52,849 nucleotides of DNA from Candidatus Hermodarchaeota archaeon (GTDB taxonomy: Archaea; Asgardarchaeota; Hermodarchaeia; Hermodarchaeales; Hermodarchaeaceae), in contig JAEOTB010000032.1 in the NCBI GenBank assembly GCA_016840065.1, forward strand, positions 1 to 52,849, in the 5' to 3' direction. The notes beneath the pieces were generated by a model, which was not told where the DNA came from, searched no databases, and worked only from the letters and a program-made list of their open reading frames with translations. Positions 25,681 through 34,035 of the stretch are shown here, in pieces (the first letter of the stretch is position 1; every line of letters starts with the position of its first letter). The position numbers and the translations under genes are program-made.

Positions 25681-26616
25681 ATGTCCGATTCTGAAATGAG
25701 TGAAGCTGTACAAGAGAGATTTCTTAAAGCAGGTCAAATAGCTTATCAAGCCATTGACTACACATGCCAGAGGGTAAAGGCTCACACTTCACTTCTTGAT
25801 ATTGCTGAGACAGGCGAGAGAAAAATCTTCGAGCTTGGAGGCAAACCAGCCTTCCCCATCAACATTTCTGTAAACCACCACGCTGCTCATTACACCCCGA
25901 GCTACGGAGATTCTGCTAAGGTCCCAAAGAAAGCATTGGTAAAGATAGACTTAGGAGTGCATGTTGATGGTTACATAGCTGATACTGCCCGAACAGTAAT
26001 CATTGGTGGAGACGCGGAAATGGAGCGTCTTAGAGAGGCAGCAGAGGCGGGATTAAGAGCTGCCATTGAAACAATACGTTCTAGGATTCGTGTTTGGGAA
26101 GTTTCAAAGGAGATACACAAGGCAATTAGTGGCTTCGGTGTGCGACCCATTGAGAACCTTACTGGACACACAATTGAACGATTCAATCTTCATGCAGGAA
26201 TATCAGTTCCTGCGATAGCACCTACCTCAGAGCGTGTTCTTTCACCAAGACTAAAGGAGGATATGGTAATAGCTATCGAACCTTTCACCACCTATAGCCC
26301 TACTCCGCGAATATCTAATATTGGAGAAGCTCAAATTTTCGGATTTGCTCAACATAAGAATCCTAAGGATCCGAATCTACGTCATCTTTATAGTCAAATG
26401 AAGCTTAGTTTTGCCCAGCTTCCTTTTGCTGCACGTTGGCTGTCAGAGTTTGTTCCACCAGAAGAAATCAATAGCACCCTTTCATCTCTCATGGGAGAAC
26501 GATGCATACATGGCTATGCAGTTCTTGGATTGCACGACAGACACTTTGTAGCTCAAGCTGAACATACGGTCATTGTCACAAAGGATGGCTGTATAGTTAC
26601 CACTGTGAATCAATAA
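25681..26616 (+). CDS. map: Methionine aminopeptidase, type II
   Basis: 311 residues. It removes the initiator methionine from new proteins using a two-metal site. The ligands are visible as D and D in KIDLGVHVDGYIADTARTV, H in NLTGHTIERF, E in VIAIEPFTTYS and E in QAEHTVIV. NHHAAHYTPSYGD carries the catalytic histidine of the NHxxxHYTP type. The helical insertion (roughly residues 190-260) marks type II, as expected for archaea and eukaryotes. The ATG at 25681 lacks a good ribosome-binding site; the ATG at 25696 is an alternative. It sits 45 bases after the coiled-coil gene and 14 bases before an M20 peptidase gene. Confidence 0.95.
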   Translation: MSDSEMSEAVQERFLKAGQIAYQAIDYTCQRVKAHTSLLDIAETGERKIFELGGKPAFPINISVNHHAAHYTPSYGDSAKVPKKALVKIDLGVHVDGYIADTARTVIIGGDAEMERLREAAEAGLRAAIETIRSRIRVWEVSKEIHKAISGFGVRPIENLTGHTIERFNLHAGISVPAIAPTSERVLSPRLKEDMVIAIEPFTTYSPTPRISNIGEAQIFGFAQHKNPKDPNLRHLYSQMKLSFAQLPFAARWLSEFVPPEEINSTLSSLMGERCIHGYAVLGLHDRHFVAQAEHTVIVTKDGCIVTTVNQ

Positions 26617-26630
26617 TCGGATGGAGCGAA

Positions 26631-27965
26631 ATGGAACATATCGATCTACTTCGAGACATTATTGCAATTGACACTGTAAATGACCGCATACAAGGGCATC
26701 ACCCTTCACGCGAGTGCCCAGAGTATCTACAAAATCATCTCAATGAATCAGGTCTTGTTACAGAGATTATCGAACAGAATGGCTACTTCTCTGTACTTGG
26801 GATTCTTGGGAAAACGCGCCCTATCACATGCTTCATCGCTCATTTCGATGTTGTACCAACAGGTCCAGGATGGAAAAGCAATCCATTTGAATTGACCATC
26901 AAGAACGGATTGGGATATGGTCGAGGAACAGCGGATGATAAAGGGAATGTAGTAGCGCTCCTACTTACAGTCAAAACCCTTGCTGCTCAACCACCCCCAG
27001 GAACCGTTGTGTTTGCAATGACAGGCGACGAGGAGCTTGGTGGCAACAACGGAGCAGTATCCATAAGGCACCAGCTTGAGCAGATAGGCAGTTTCCCCGA
27101 CTACCTCGTGACTGCTGATGGTTTGGATATGAAGCTCATCACCCGACGACGAAACACCTGCGGGTTTACAATCACATTACCCAAAGAGCCCAAACAAATT
27201 CAGGGGAGGCTTGTGAAACACCGCTTCACCACAGAGTTTCTCGGTCGAGAAACAAGACATTCGGCGTACTTCCACCCAGGAGTGGATTGCCATGCTCTGC
27301 TTGCAGCCTCTAGCTTTCTCCGACTGCATCCTCAACTTCAAGTCGTAAAGGTTGATGGAGGTTTTCTGAAAAGCAACGTTGTTCCCGACTGGGTGGAACT
27401 ATACTGCGTCGACTCCCAAGAGCAGACCTCATTACCAAAAGAGGTCGATTACGATGAGAACTTGACACGTTTGTTAAGTGCGCTTCTTCCCCTGTCACGT
27501 GTTCACTTCCCTGCCCACACCAGCGACTATGGGATCACGTTGTGCCCGAACCTACTACATAGCAAAGCAGATACTTGGGAGGTATATTTCGACGGTCGAG
27601 CGATGACCACCGACACCAAGTCCGAAGAAGCTGCCCTTCGTATGGTTCTAGATGAGCAGCTAGTTGGTATTGACTACAAGTTGACTGTTCATATGGGAAA
27701 GGCGTTCATGAATACTCCCTCTTCAGCACACATTGTGAAGACTGCACAAGATATCGCTAGCGCAATGAAGCTTGATAGCACCCCTGTCGAGATGGGTGGA
27801 GCATCTGATAACCGGCATTTTACTGACCGCCCTGTTGAGGCAATCGACTTTGGGCCCATTGGAGATAATATTCATGGTCCAAATGAGTATGTCCTTTTGG
27901 AAAGTATCCCAACTGTAGCTACCTTTTACACCCGCCTCGTTAGGGCTTTGCATGGTCAGTCTTGA
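26631..27965 (+). CDS. M20-family metallopeptidase (DapE/ArgE/carboxypeptidase-type)
   Basis: 444 residues. Zinc-ligand motifs are clear: FIAHFDVVP (first His and Asp), GRGTADDKGN (bridging Asp), and TGDEELGGNNG (catalytic and ligand Glu). A dimerisation domain follows, and the final ligand is in GPIGDNIHGPNE. The family hydrolyses amide bonds in peptides, acyl-amino acids or succinyl-diaminopimelate. No arginine or lysine biosynthesis genes are adjacent, so peptide degradation is more likely than biosynthesis (inference). It is 14 bases downstream of map and is likely translated from the same message. Its last 26 bases overlap the convergent MFS gene. Confidence 0.9.
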   Translation: MEHIDLLRDIIAIDTVNDRIQGHHPSRECPEYLQNHLNESGLVTEIIEQNGYFSVLGILGKTRPITCFIAHFDVVPTGPGWKSNPFELTIKNGLGYGRGTADDKGNVVALLLTVKTLAAQPPPGTVVFAMTGDEELGGNNGAVSIRHQLEQIGSFPDYLVTADGLDMKLITRRRNTCGFTITLPKEPKQIQGRLVKHRFTTEFLGRETRHSAYFHPGVDCHALLAASSFLRLHPQLQVVKVDGGFLKSNVVPDWVELYCVDSQEQTSLPKEVDYDENLTRLLSALLPLSRVHFPAHTSDYGITLCPNLLHSKADTWEVYFDGRAMTTDTKSEEAALRMVLDEQLVGIDYKLTVHMGKAFMNTPSSAHIVKTAQDIASAMKLDSTPVEMGGASDNRHFTDRPVEAIDFGPIGDNIHGPNEYVLLESIPTVATFYTRLVRALHGQS

Positions 27966-29220
27966 CACTAAGTGCTTTCACAAACCAAGGAATGTTTGTA
28001 CGCTTAGGAAGTGTTTCGCTTACAGCGATATATCCTGTGGAGGTTATGATGCGGATTACGACAATCGTGAGCATCATCATTATCAACACGACTTTCTTAT
28101 CCCAATACAGCACAAGCCAGTCGAGAACAAGCCCAGCAATCATTGCGCCGACAAAGCTTGTTACACCTGTCACTAGATTGAAGAGAGCTGTAACACTGGC
28201 GCGGTCTTTCACAGGCGAAGAGTCCAATAACCAAGCTGTCGAAGAAACGATGAATAGCCCCGTGAGACCGCCCCCAAACACTTGGCTTGGAACTAGGAGC
28301 CAGACATTATTGGTGATAGCAGTAAAAGCATGTGATAGAGGAGCGAGAAATATGAAGAATCGACTGATGAAGAGGATTCCTTTACGCCCATGGCGGTCAA
28401 TAAGTACACCCCCAAGTATCTGTGTTACGCCAGAACAGAGACTGAAGAGTGCAGTCAGAAGCAGTACTTGAAATACATTCGCATAGAGATTTGTAATCTT
28501 CGGGAAGAGTGGCCAAGCGGCACCCATCGCGCAGAAAAATATCGCATTAATCAAGAGAAACGGGAGGAATCGTGGTGTACCTCTGACGGATGCGCGAAAA
28601 TTGAAGAGACTGCGTTTTGTACGTTGCATCGTTTCGCTAACGCACAGAACGCAGAACAAAGCGATTACTGTGATTACTGCTGAAGTGTAGAGGGGGATGT
28701 AGTATTGGCTTGCACCAGATAAACCAAGAGAGACGGTATAATATCCTACCAGGAAAAGAGCTACAGCAGAAGCAACAGTTCCTATCGCAGTGATTATACC
28801 GATAAATCTGCCCCTCTTTTCCAGACGCGTGATATCACCCAGTAGGCCATTCCAGGCGGGAATAGCGGCACTACCTACTACTGTTGGGACGAGAAGAAGG
28901 AGAATTAGTTCAAATGCTGTCGTGGCGAGAGGCATTAATGCAGCGGTCATCCCCACAGCGAGCAATCCGATGAATAGAAATGGGCGCCGACCATAGCGAT
29001 CAGACAGACTTCCCCAAACGCCTTGAAGCGATGCGTTTCCGAGAGTTCTAGTACCAGTCACCAATGATTGTTCAACACCGGTGGCTCCAAGAGTGTCAGC
29101 TAGAACCCCAGTACAAGACCAAACCAAGTTCGCGCCTACCTGCCAACTCGACCAGAGTGCCGCCAGTCGAACCTTCTGTTGATTGGAGGGTTCTATTGTT
29201 TCAGGCTGGTCGTCTTCCAT
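27940..29220 (-). CDS. Major facilitator superfamily transporter
   Basis: 426 residues from ATG 29220, which has GAGGTGG 8 bases upstream; the GTG at 29232 within that site is a false start. About 12 hydrophobic segments are visible. The first loop between helices 2 and 3 carries GSLSDRYGRRPFLFIG, the G-x-x-D-R-x-G-R-R MFS signature, and a partial repeat GGVLIDRHGRKGILFIS lies in the second half. This pattern is typical of drug or metabolite efflux proteins (DHA1-like). The substrate is unknown. It is divergent from the SHMT-like gene and converges on the M20 peptidase gene with a 26-base overlap of coding ends. Confidence 0.88.
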   Translation of the reverse strand: MEDDQPETIEPSNQQKVRLAALWSSWQVGANLVWSCTGVLADTLGATGVEQSLVTGTRTLGNASLQGVWGSLSDRYGRRPFLFIGLLAVGMTAALMPLATTAFELILLLLVPTVVGSAAIPAWNGLLGDITRLEKRGRFIGIITAIGTVASAVALFLVGYYTVSLGLSGASQYYIPLYTSAVITVIALFCVLCVSETMQRTKRSLFNFRASVRGTPRFLPFLLINAIFFCAMGAAWPLFPKITNLYANVFQVLLLTALFSLCSGVTQILGGVLIDRHGRKGILFISRFFIFLAPLSHAFTAITNNVWLLVPSQVFGGGLTGLFIVSSTAWLLDSSPVKDRASVTALFNLVTGVTSFVGAMIAGLVLDWLVLYWDKKVVLIMMMLTIVVIRIITSTGYIAVSETLPKRTNIPWFVKALSVKTDHAKP

Positions 29221-29316
29221 TGGATTTACCACCTCTACTGAAGGGCATGCTAACGCGTAAAGTAGAAAAGCCTTCGTATGGAGTTACAAATACTTCTAAC
29301 TGGAGGTTGTGTTGAA

Positions 29317-30513
29317 TTGGGTACAAAGTTCGCCCAAAAAATTAACGAAGCATTCGTTGAGCATGAGAAGTGGCGGCGACGCTGTTTGAATCTTATTCCC
29401 TCTGAAAACGTGACCAGCCCATTGGTACGGAGGATGCTTGCGTCTGATTTTGGTCACCGCTACTATTGGGATGAACCATGGTATGGCGGGCAGAAATTTT
29501 CTGAACAAATTGAACAACTGGCTGTAGAGGCTGCAAAGCAACTCTACGGTGCCAAGTATGCCAATGTTCGAGCGCTATCAGGGCATATGTCACTAATGGC
29601 TGCACTGATGGGTCTTTTAGAGCCAGGTGACACTGTGGTGATTTCTGACACAGAAAATGGGGGTTATCCTCTCAATCTACAAGCGCGCTTCCCACTGAAT
29701 ATTCACTATTTCCCATACCTTAAGGAAAGATATGTAATGGACAAGGATGGTGCGGTAGAGCTTATTGAGAGGGTGAAACCACGATTGGTGGTTCTCGGTG
29801 CCAGTCTCTTTCCTTTCCCCCATCCTGTTCAAGAGGTAGCCAAAGCGGCGCGTAGCGTAGGAGCTATTCCTATCTTTGATGGATCACATGTGTTGGGTCT
29901 CATCGCAGGGCGCCAGTTCCAAGACCCCTTTGGTGAGGGAGCGGAAATCATGTTGGGAAGTACCCATAAGACACTCTTTGGCCCGCAAGGGGGGATTGTG
30001 CTGGTGAAAGATAATATGGAACTCGCAGAGAAGATTGATTTGACTCTTCGAGCACCGCCAGTGTTAGTGGATAATTTCCATATGAACCGAGTTGCTGGGC
30101 TGGGAGTTGCGCTAGCTGAATTACTCTCTTTTGGTGAGGAGTATGCGCGGCAGGTAGTACTCAACGCCCAAACACTCGCCAAATCCTTACATGAAAACGG
30201 AATTAGTGTTGTTGGGGAAAAGAGGGGATTCACCAAGTCTCATCAAGTTCTCCTTCACGTGGAAAACAGTGATGAAGGTCTACGCATCCGAGACCAGTTG
30301 GAGGCTGCAGATATTATCGCTGATGTTGGTGTAAGGCTGGGTTCTCAAGAACTAACAAGATTGGGTATGAAAGAACCCGAGATGGTTGAAGTAGCCAGAC
30401 TAGTTAGTGCTATACTAATCGACAAAGAACCCACCGAGCAGGTGAAAACCCGCGTGCATAGACTAATTGATCAATTCCAAGAAGTCACATTCCATTTCAA
30501 GGAATTAGGCTAG
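29317..30513 (+). CDS. Serine hydroxymethyltransferase-like PLP-dependent enzyme
   Basis: 398 residues from TTG 29317; GGAGGT at 29302-29307 is a strong ribosome-binding site for it, whereas ATG 29278 has none. The SHMT fold is supported by LNLIPSENVTSPLV at the N-terminus, the PLP aspartate/histidine in FDGSHVLGLIAG, and the Schiff-base lysine in STHKTLFGPQGG. Two departures from true SHMT are noted. The HGGHLTHG segment, which supplies the histidine stacked on the PLP ring, reads ENGGYPLN, and the N-terminal YYGG-like region reads GHRYYWDEPWYGGQ. It may therefore be a paralogue acting on another beta-hydroxy-amino acid or aldol substrate. The gene lies between the divergent MFS gene and corA, with no folate genes nearby. 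Confidence 0.8.
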   Translation: MGTKFAQKINEAFVEHEKWRRRCLNLIPSENVTSPLVRRMLASDFGHRYYWDEPWYGGQKFSEQIEQLAVEAAKQLYGAKYANVRALSGHMSLMAALMGLLEPGDTVVISDTENGGYPLNLQARFPLNIHYFPYLKERYVMDKDGAVELIERVKPRLVVLGASLFPFPHPVQEVAKAARSVGAIPIFDGSHVLGLIAGRQFQDPFGEGAEIMLGSTHKTLFGPQGGIVLVKDNMELAEKIDLTLRAPPVLVDNFHMNRVAGLGVALAELLSFGEEYARQVVLNAQTLAKSLHENGISVVGEKRGFTKSHQVLLHVENSDEGLRIRDQLEAADIIADVGVRLGSQELTRLGMKEPEMVEVARLVSAILIDKEPTEQVKTRVHRLIDQFQEVTFHFKELG

Positions 30514-30520
30514 ACACAAG

Positions 30521-30533
30521 ACTTTATAGAAGA
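30521..30533 (+). promoter_or_regulatory. TATA promoter of corA
   Basis: GACTTTATAGAAG lies about 75 bases before the ATG at 30607. The leader would contain AGGAG and GAGGT; the latter is 8 bases before the ATG. Confidence 0.5.
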
Positions 30534-30606
30534 GCACCTAGAATCCCTGAAAAGGATAAGATATTACAAGGGTGCTATGCTTTCAAGGAGATAGAGGTAC
30601 CGTTTT

Positions 30607-31644
30607 ATGATTCGAATTTTCATGGTTGACCAAGGTGAATGCAACAGAGTCGCTCGGTTGGAAGAGCTAGCGGAATATTCTACGCAGCCAGATCTACTTT
30701 GGATAACTGTGATGACACCAACTGACACCGAGTTATCTTCGTTATGTCATTATCTTTCTGCGGTCACCTCCAAGAACATTGATGACAAGAGTCTAACTGC
30801 AGTAATGCAACATGTCCCCCATGTGTCAACAAAGTATCACAGGTTCTTCGTGTTTTCAGCTCTGCACCTACCGTTGATGGTTGCCCAGCCCAATATATCG
30901 TATAAACCATACCTGATTCTCTTGGGCGACCGTGTAGTAATCACTATTGGTGATCATCTTCCACTAGGATCATTGAATGAAGTTGAAGAAACTATAAGGA
31001 ACTTCACCAGAGCTGGACGCCAGGTCACGGCATCAACAGTTACTGTTCGGATTCTACAAGAAATCGTGGAAATGAACTCTGAGGCAATAAGGGGGATTGT
31101 CTCGAAAGCCACAGAACTCTCAGGGCGGTTCACTGAAGTTGATATCAATGAACTGCTATCAGAGATAACAAGGCTTCGGAAAGTCCTTGGAGAGGCTTAC
31201 AACCACCTTCTAGACCAGCGGGGGATTGTCGACATCATCCTGCAACATGTTCCCCGGCATCTTGATCTCTCAGACCGGCGATTATTAGCACTCATACAAG
31301 CATCTCAAACTGAACTGGAACGCCAACAGCAGACACTAGAAATTCAGTCCAGGGCTATGTCGGATCTTGTTTCCTTGCATAGTGTCCTTCTTTCAAACCG
31401 GTTGAACAAGGTTATCTTGACGCTTACATCGATTACTGTTCTTACTGCATTCATCACAGTAGTTACCAATGTTTTCGGAATGAATGCTAATCTTTTCAAT
31501 CCCCTGCCTTCAATTCTCTTCTTCGGGGTACCTATACCTGTTTGGCAGATAGAATTCATCTTGATAATAATCTCATTCCTTATTGGGCTAATTTGGCTAG
31601 TAAGGAAAGGATGGATTCGAATCCGATTGCCCTTTGAATCATAA
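30607..31644 (+). CDS. corA: CorA-family divalent-cation (Mg/Co/Ni) channel
   Basis: 345 residues. A large cytosolic N-terminal domain with a long amphipathic helix (about residues 150-270) is followed by two membrane segments near 279-300 and 314-335. The pore signature GMN is intact in VFGMNANLF just after the first membrane helix, the diagnostic feature of CorA. The pentamer conducts Mg2+ (and other divalents) with cytosolic Mg as gate. The protein ends with a basic tail. GAGGT lies 8 bases before the ATG. It is not in an operon with the CoA-transferase genes, though the end of corA overlaps the spurious upstream extension of the next frame. Confidence 0.93.
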   Translation: MIRIFMVDQGECNRVARLEELAEYSTQPDLLWITVMTPTDTELSSLCHYLSAVTSKNIDDKSLTAVMQHVPHVSTKYHRFFVFSALHLPLMVAQPNISYKPYLILLGDRVVITIGDHLPLGSLNEVEETIRNFTRAGRQVTASTVTVRILQEIVEMNSEAIRGIVSKATELSGRFTEVDINELLSEITRLRKVLGEAYNHLLDQRGIVDIILQHVPRHLDLSDRRLLALIQASQTELERQQQTLEIQSRAMSDLVSLHSVLLSNRLNKVILTLTSITVLTAFITVVTNVFGMNANLFNPLPSILFFGVPIPVWQIEFILIIISFLIGLIWLVRKGWIRIRLPFES

Positions 31645-31681
31645 CTATTACTTTTCAGTAAACACAGCGAGTGTGACTTAC

Positions 31682-32569
31682 ATGATAGGCTCAGGAAAAG
31701 TAGTGACATTAGACCAAGCTATACAGCAACTAGTTCCAGATGGGAGTCAGATATACCTTGAGGGAATATTAGCAAACAGAGCACCAATGGCTGCAATTCA
31801 CGAGATAATAAGAGCGCGGCGACGTGGGCTTCGACTGGTTTCTGCTCCTAATGGTTTAGCCATCGACCAGTTGATTGGAGCTGGTTGTGCAGACGAAATC
31901 GAATTCTATTTTCTTGGTTTCATGAATATAGATGGTTTTCAAACTATGCGCCAGTTTCGTTCAGCAGTTGAAACAGGTGCAATTAAAACAAAGGAAAGCA
32001 TGGGTTACGCTGTCTGCATGGCATTACGGGCAGGGGCTTACGGAATCCCCTTTATACCGATTCCAGATTTCCAAGGGTCCGACCTCCTCAAAGTCAGAGA
32101 AGATTACAGGATTATGCCTTCTCCATACAATTCAACTGAAATCACCGTGATTGTTCCTGCATTACAACCTGACGTTCTCCTTCTTCACGCCCACATCGCA
32201 GATGAACAAGGTAATGTTGTCTTAGATGAGCCTTGGCCAATGTTTACCCTAACTACAGCTCAAGCTTGCCAGAAAGTTTTGGTGACTGTAGAGGAAGTAG
32301 TAGAAGCTGATACTCTAGAGCCCAACCGAATTATTATTCCTCACTTCCTCGTTGACGCGGTGGTTCAGGTTCCCTTCGGTGCGGCACCCACAGCTCTGAA
32401 CAAAAGGTATGAAGTAGATAATAATCACATTGCACTATACCAGCAGTCAGCAAAATCCACTGAAGGATTCGCACAATACCTCGACGAATACATCTTTGGT
32501 TGCTCCAATCACGAGGCATTCATAGAAAAGATTGGTGAACCTCGAGAGTGGATTCGGGGGCTTGACTAG
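31682..32569 (+). CDS. CoA-transferase family protein, alpha subunit (GctA/IpdA-like)
   Basis: 295 residues from ATG 31682; the frame extends to a TTG at 31634, overlapping corA. YLEGILANRAPMAAIHEIIR is the N-terminal CoA-binding G-x-P-type segment of glutaconate CoA-transferase alpha. The helix TKESMGYAVCMALRAGAYGIPF follows with a glutamate, E105 by this start. In IpdA of actinobacteria the functional glutamate is, as I recall, Glu105, and in typical transferases the catalytic glutamate is in the beta subunit instead. The family includes glutaconate/2-hydroxyglutarate CoA transferases and IpdAB-type ring-opening hydrolases. The beta gene starts one base after the stop. Whether it serves the dehydratase at 2.9 kb is unproven. 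Confidence 0.85.
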   Translation: MIGSGKVVTLDQAIQQLVPDGSQIYLEGILANRAPMAAIHEIIRARRRGLRLVSAPNGLAIDQLIGAGCADEIEFYFLGFMNIDGFQTMRQFRSAVETGAIKTKESMGYAVCMALRAGAYGIPFIPIPDFQGSDLLKVREDYRIMPSPYNSTEITVIVPALQPDVLLLHAHIADEQGNVVLDEPWPMFTLTTAQACQKVLVTVEEVVEADTLEPNRIIIPHFLVDAVVQVPFGAAPTALNKRYEVDNNHIALYQQSAKSTEGFAQYLDEYIFGCSNHEAFIEKIGEPREWIRGLD

Positions 32570-32570
32570 G

Positions 32571-33347
32571 ATGGCATTCACTTTCCCTGAGTTAATTATT
32601 ACTACCCTGTCCCGTCAGCTTAAGGATGGAGAGCGAGTATTCACGGGAGTAGCAAGTCCGGTTCAGATGATGGCTACTTTGCTTGCAAAGGCTACACATG
32701 CCCCCAATCTCCTCTATTTCACTATTCTAGGAACGATAAACCCTCAGCCCCATAGGTTGCCGTATTCCACTGGAGATCCTCATCTCTTTGACCGCTGCTC
32801 TAATGCAATAACCTTCCCTGAGATTTTTGATTTAGCGAATCGTGGTCGCATGGATGTTGCCTTTCTTGGTGGCACGCAAATTGACAAGTTTGGCAGCCTG
32901 AATATGAGCATAATAGGGAAAGACCCCTCTCGCCCGAAGGTTCGCTTACCTGGAGGAGCTGGAGGGCCTTTGATGATTCGAAGCTTCAAACGAGTTATTT
33001 CTTGGAGGTCGCGCCATAGTCAGCGATGCCTTGTAGAACAATTACCATTCACCACAAGTCCAGGGTGGGTTCCACATATGAAAGGACAGAGGCGTGGGGG
33101 TCCAGATGTCGTGGTTACTGATCTCTGTGTCTTCAAGTTTAACAAACAAACCAGACAAGTCTACTTGGATTCCCTTCATCCAGAGGTTCGCTTTGAAACT
33201 GTTAAGGCAAAAACGGGATTTGGCTTTGATGTCCCCAAGCAGCCAAAGATAACACCCGAACCTTCAGAGGACGAACTCTTAATCCTTCGAAAAGTCATCG
33301 ACCCTGAGAAGATTAGGAATAGATTGATAAAACCTCCAGAGGTCTAG
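32571..33347 (+). CDS. CoA-transferase family protein, beta subunit (GctB/IpdB-like)
   Basis: 258 residues from ATG 32571, which follows the alpha stop by a single base; the upstream GTG at 32532 would overlap alpha heavily. VFTGVASPVQMMATLLAKATHAPNL is the typical beta N-terminus. At the place where GctB carries the catalytic glutamate (E-x-G), this protein reads ILGTINPQPHRL, so the nucleophile is absent. DVAFLGGTQIDKFGSLN, LPGGAGGP and WVPHMKGQRRGGPDVVVTD are family blocks. Together with an alpha subunit carrying E105, the set resembles IpdAB-like hydrolases rather than classical transferases. The C-terminal residues appear normal. Confidence 0.83.
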   Translation: MAFTFPELIITTLSRQLKDGERVFTGVASPVQMMATLLAKATHAPNLLYFTILGTINPQPHRLPYSTGDPHLFDRCSNAITFPEIFDLANRGRMDVAFLGGTQIDKFGSLNMSIIGKDPSRPKVRLPGGAGGPLMIRSFKRVISWRSRHSQRCLVEQLPFTTSPGWVPHMKGQRRGGPDVVVTDLCVFKFNKQTRQVYLDSLHPEVRFETVKAKTGFGFDVPKQPKITPEPSEDELLILRKVIDPEKIRNRLIKPPEV

Positions 33348-33395
33348 AAAGGAATGGTGTATAGTCAGCAGTATTGGACTCAAAATGTCGTAATG

Positions 33396-33402
33396 TTTAT
33401 AA
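33396..33402 (+). promoter_or_regulatory. TATA promoter of the Rpb5-like gene
   Basis: TTTATAA within TAATGTTTATAAGCGG is a strong archaeal TATA element about 70 bases upstream of the start codon. Initiation near 33425 leaves a leader of roughly 40-50 bases. Confidence 0.55.
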
Positions 33403-33473
33403 GCGGATTTCAGCACTGTCGCCGAAACGAGGTTGCGGGTGCATAGCCTTTTCTAATAAATTTGGGTGATCTT

Positions 33474-34028
33474 GTGGAATTAACTGGAAGACAAATGGCC
33501 TTCATTGAAAAACTTCTTGAAAGGCGTGGATTCGAAAAGACCGGAGAAGACGAGGAACATGAGGACTATCATGACATCTATTCAAAATCGACTAAACCGA
33601 GATCGAAAGAGACGCTCCTACTCAGAGTTTTTCTTGGAAAGGATGTTATAGGTGTCGAAATCCTCCGAAATTTGGTGAAAGCACAGGAGGAAGACGAATA
33701 CACTAGGGCAGTCCTCATTGGCGGCGAAAGATACACCTATGCAGCTCGCCGCGAAGCAAAGGAAAAGAATGTTGAACTGCTTCATCGGAGATTTCTTTCA
33801 ATAGACCTTTTCATGCACATTATCGTACCAGAGCATGATGTTATACCTGAAGATGAAGTCGAAGAAGTCGAAGCAAAGTATGGCATCAACCGCAGTCAGT
33901 TACCAAAGATAAAAGCAGGTGATCCTGCCGCAAAGGCTATAGGCGCACGTCCAGGTGATGTCATTCGGATTATAAGGGAATCCCCGACTGCCGGGCGCCA
34001 TGTAATCTACCGATACTGCATTCCCTAG
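33474..34028 (+). CDS. rpo5: RNA polymerase subunit Rpo5/Rpb5 with eukaryote-like N-terminal jaw domain
   Basis: 184 residues from GTG 33474 (GGTGAT at 33465-33470); TTG 33462 adds four. Residues about 112-184 are a standard archaeal RpoH/Rpb5 assembly domain: IIVPEHDVIPEDEV, SQLPKIKAGDPAAKAIGARPG and DVIRIIRESPTAGRHVIYR match eukaryotic and archaeal Rpb5 almost continuously. Archaeal RpoH is normally only this domain, about 80 residues. Here an N-terminal region of about 110 residues precedes it. Its RQMAFIEKLLERRGFE, VIGVEILRNLVKAQEEDEYTR and TYAARREAKEKNVELL segments follow the order of the jaw domain of eukaryotic Rpb5 (GVKTMKTFVIHIQ..., TPSAMK...). The subunit contacts downstream DNA in the transcribing enzyme. 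It is not beside rpoB, the usual archaeal position. Confidence 0.88.
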   Translation: MELTGRQMAFIEKLLERRGFEKTGEDEEHEDYHDIYSKSTKPRSKETLLLRVFLGKDVIGVEILRNLVKAQEEDEYTRAVLIGGERYTYAARREAKEKNVELLHRRFLSIDLFMHIIVPEHDVIPEDEVEEVEAKYGINRSQLPKIKAGDPAAKAIGARPGDVIRIIRESPTAGRHVIYRYCIP

Positions 34029-34035
34029 CTTAGGG

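Noticed and set aside
27962..28471. 169-codon plus-strand ORF opposite the MFS transporter
   Set aside because: The opposite strand encodes an MFS protein with the GxxDRxGRR motif and 12 membrane segments; this ORF is a shadow.
30954..31148. Antisense ORF within corA
   Set aside because: Short, and opposite a clearly supported CorA protein.
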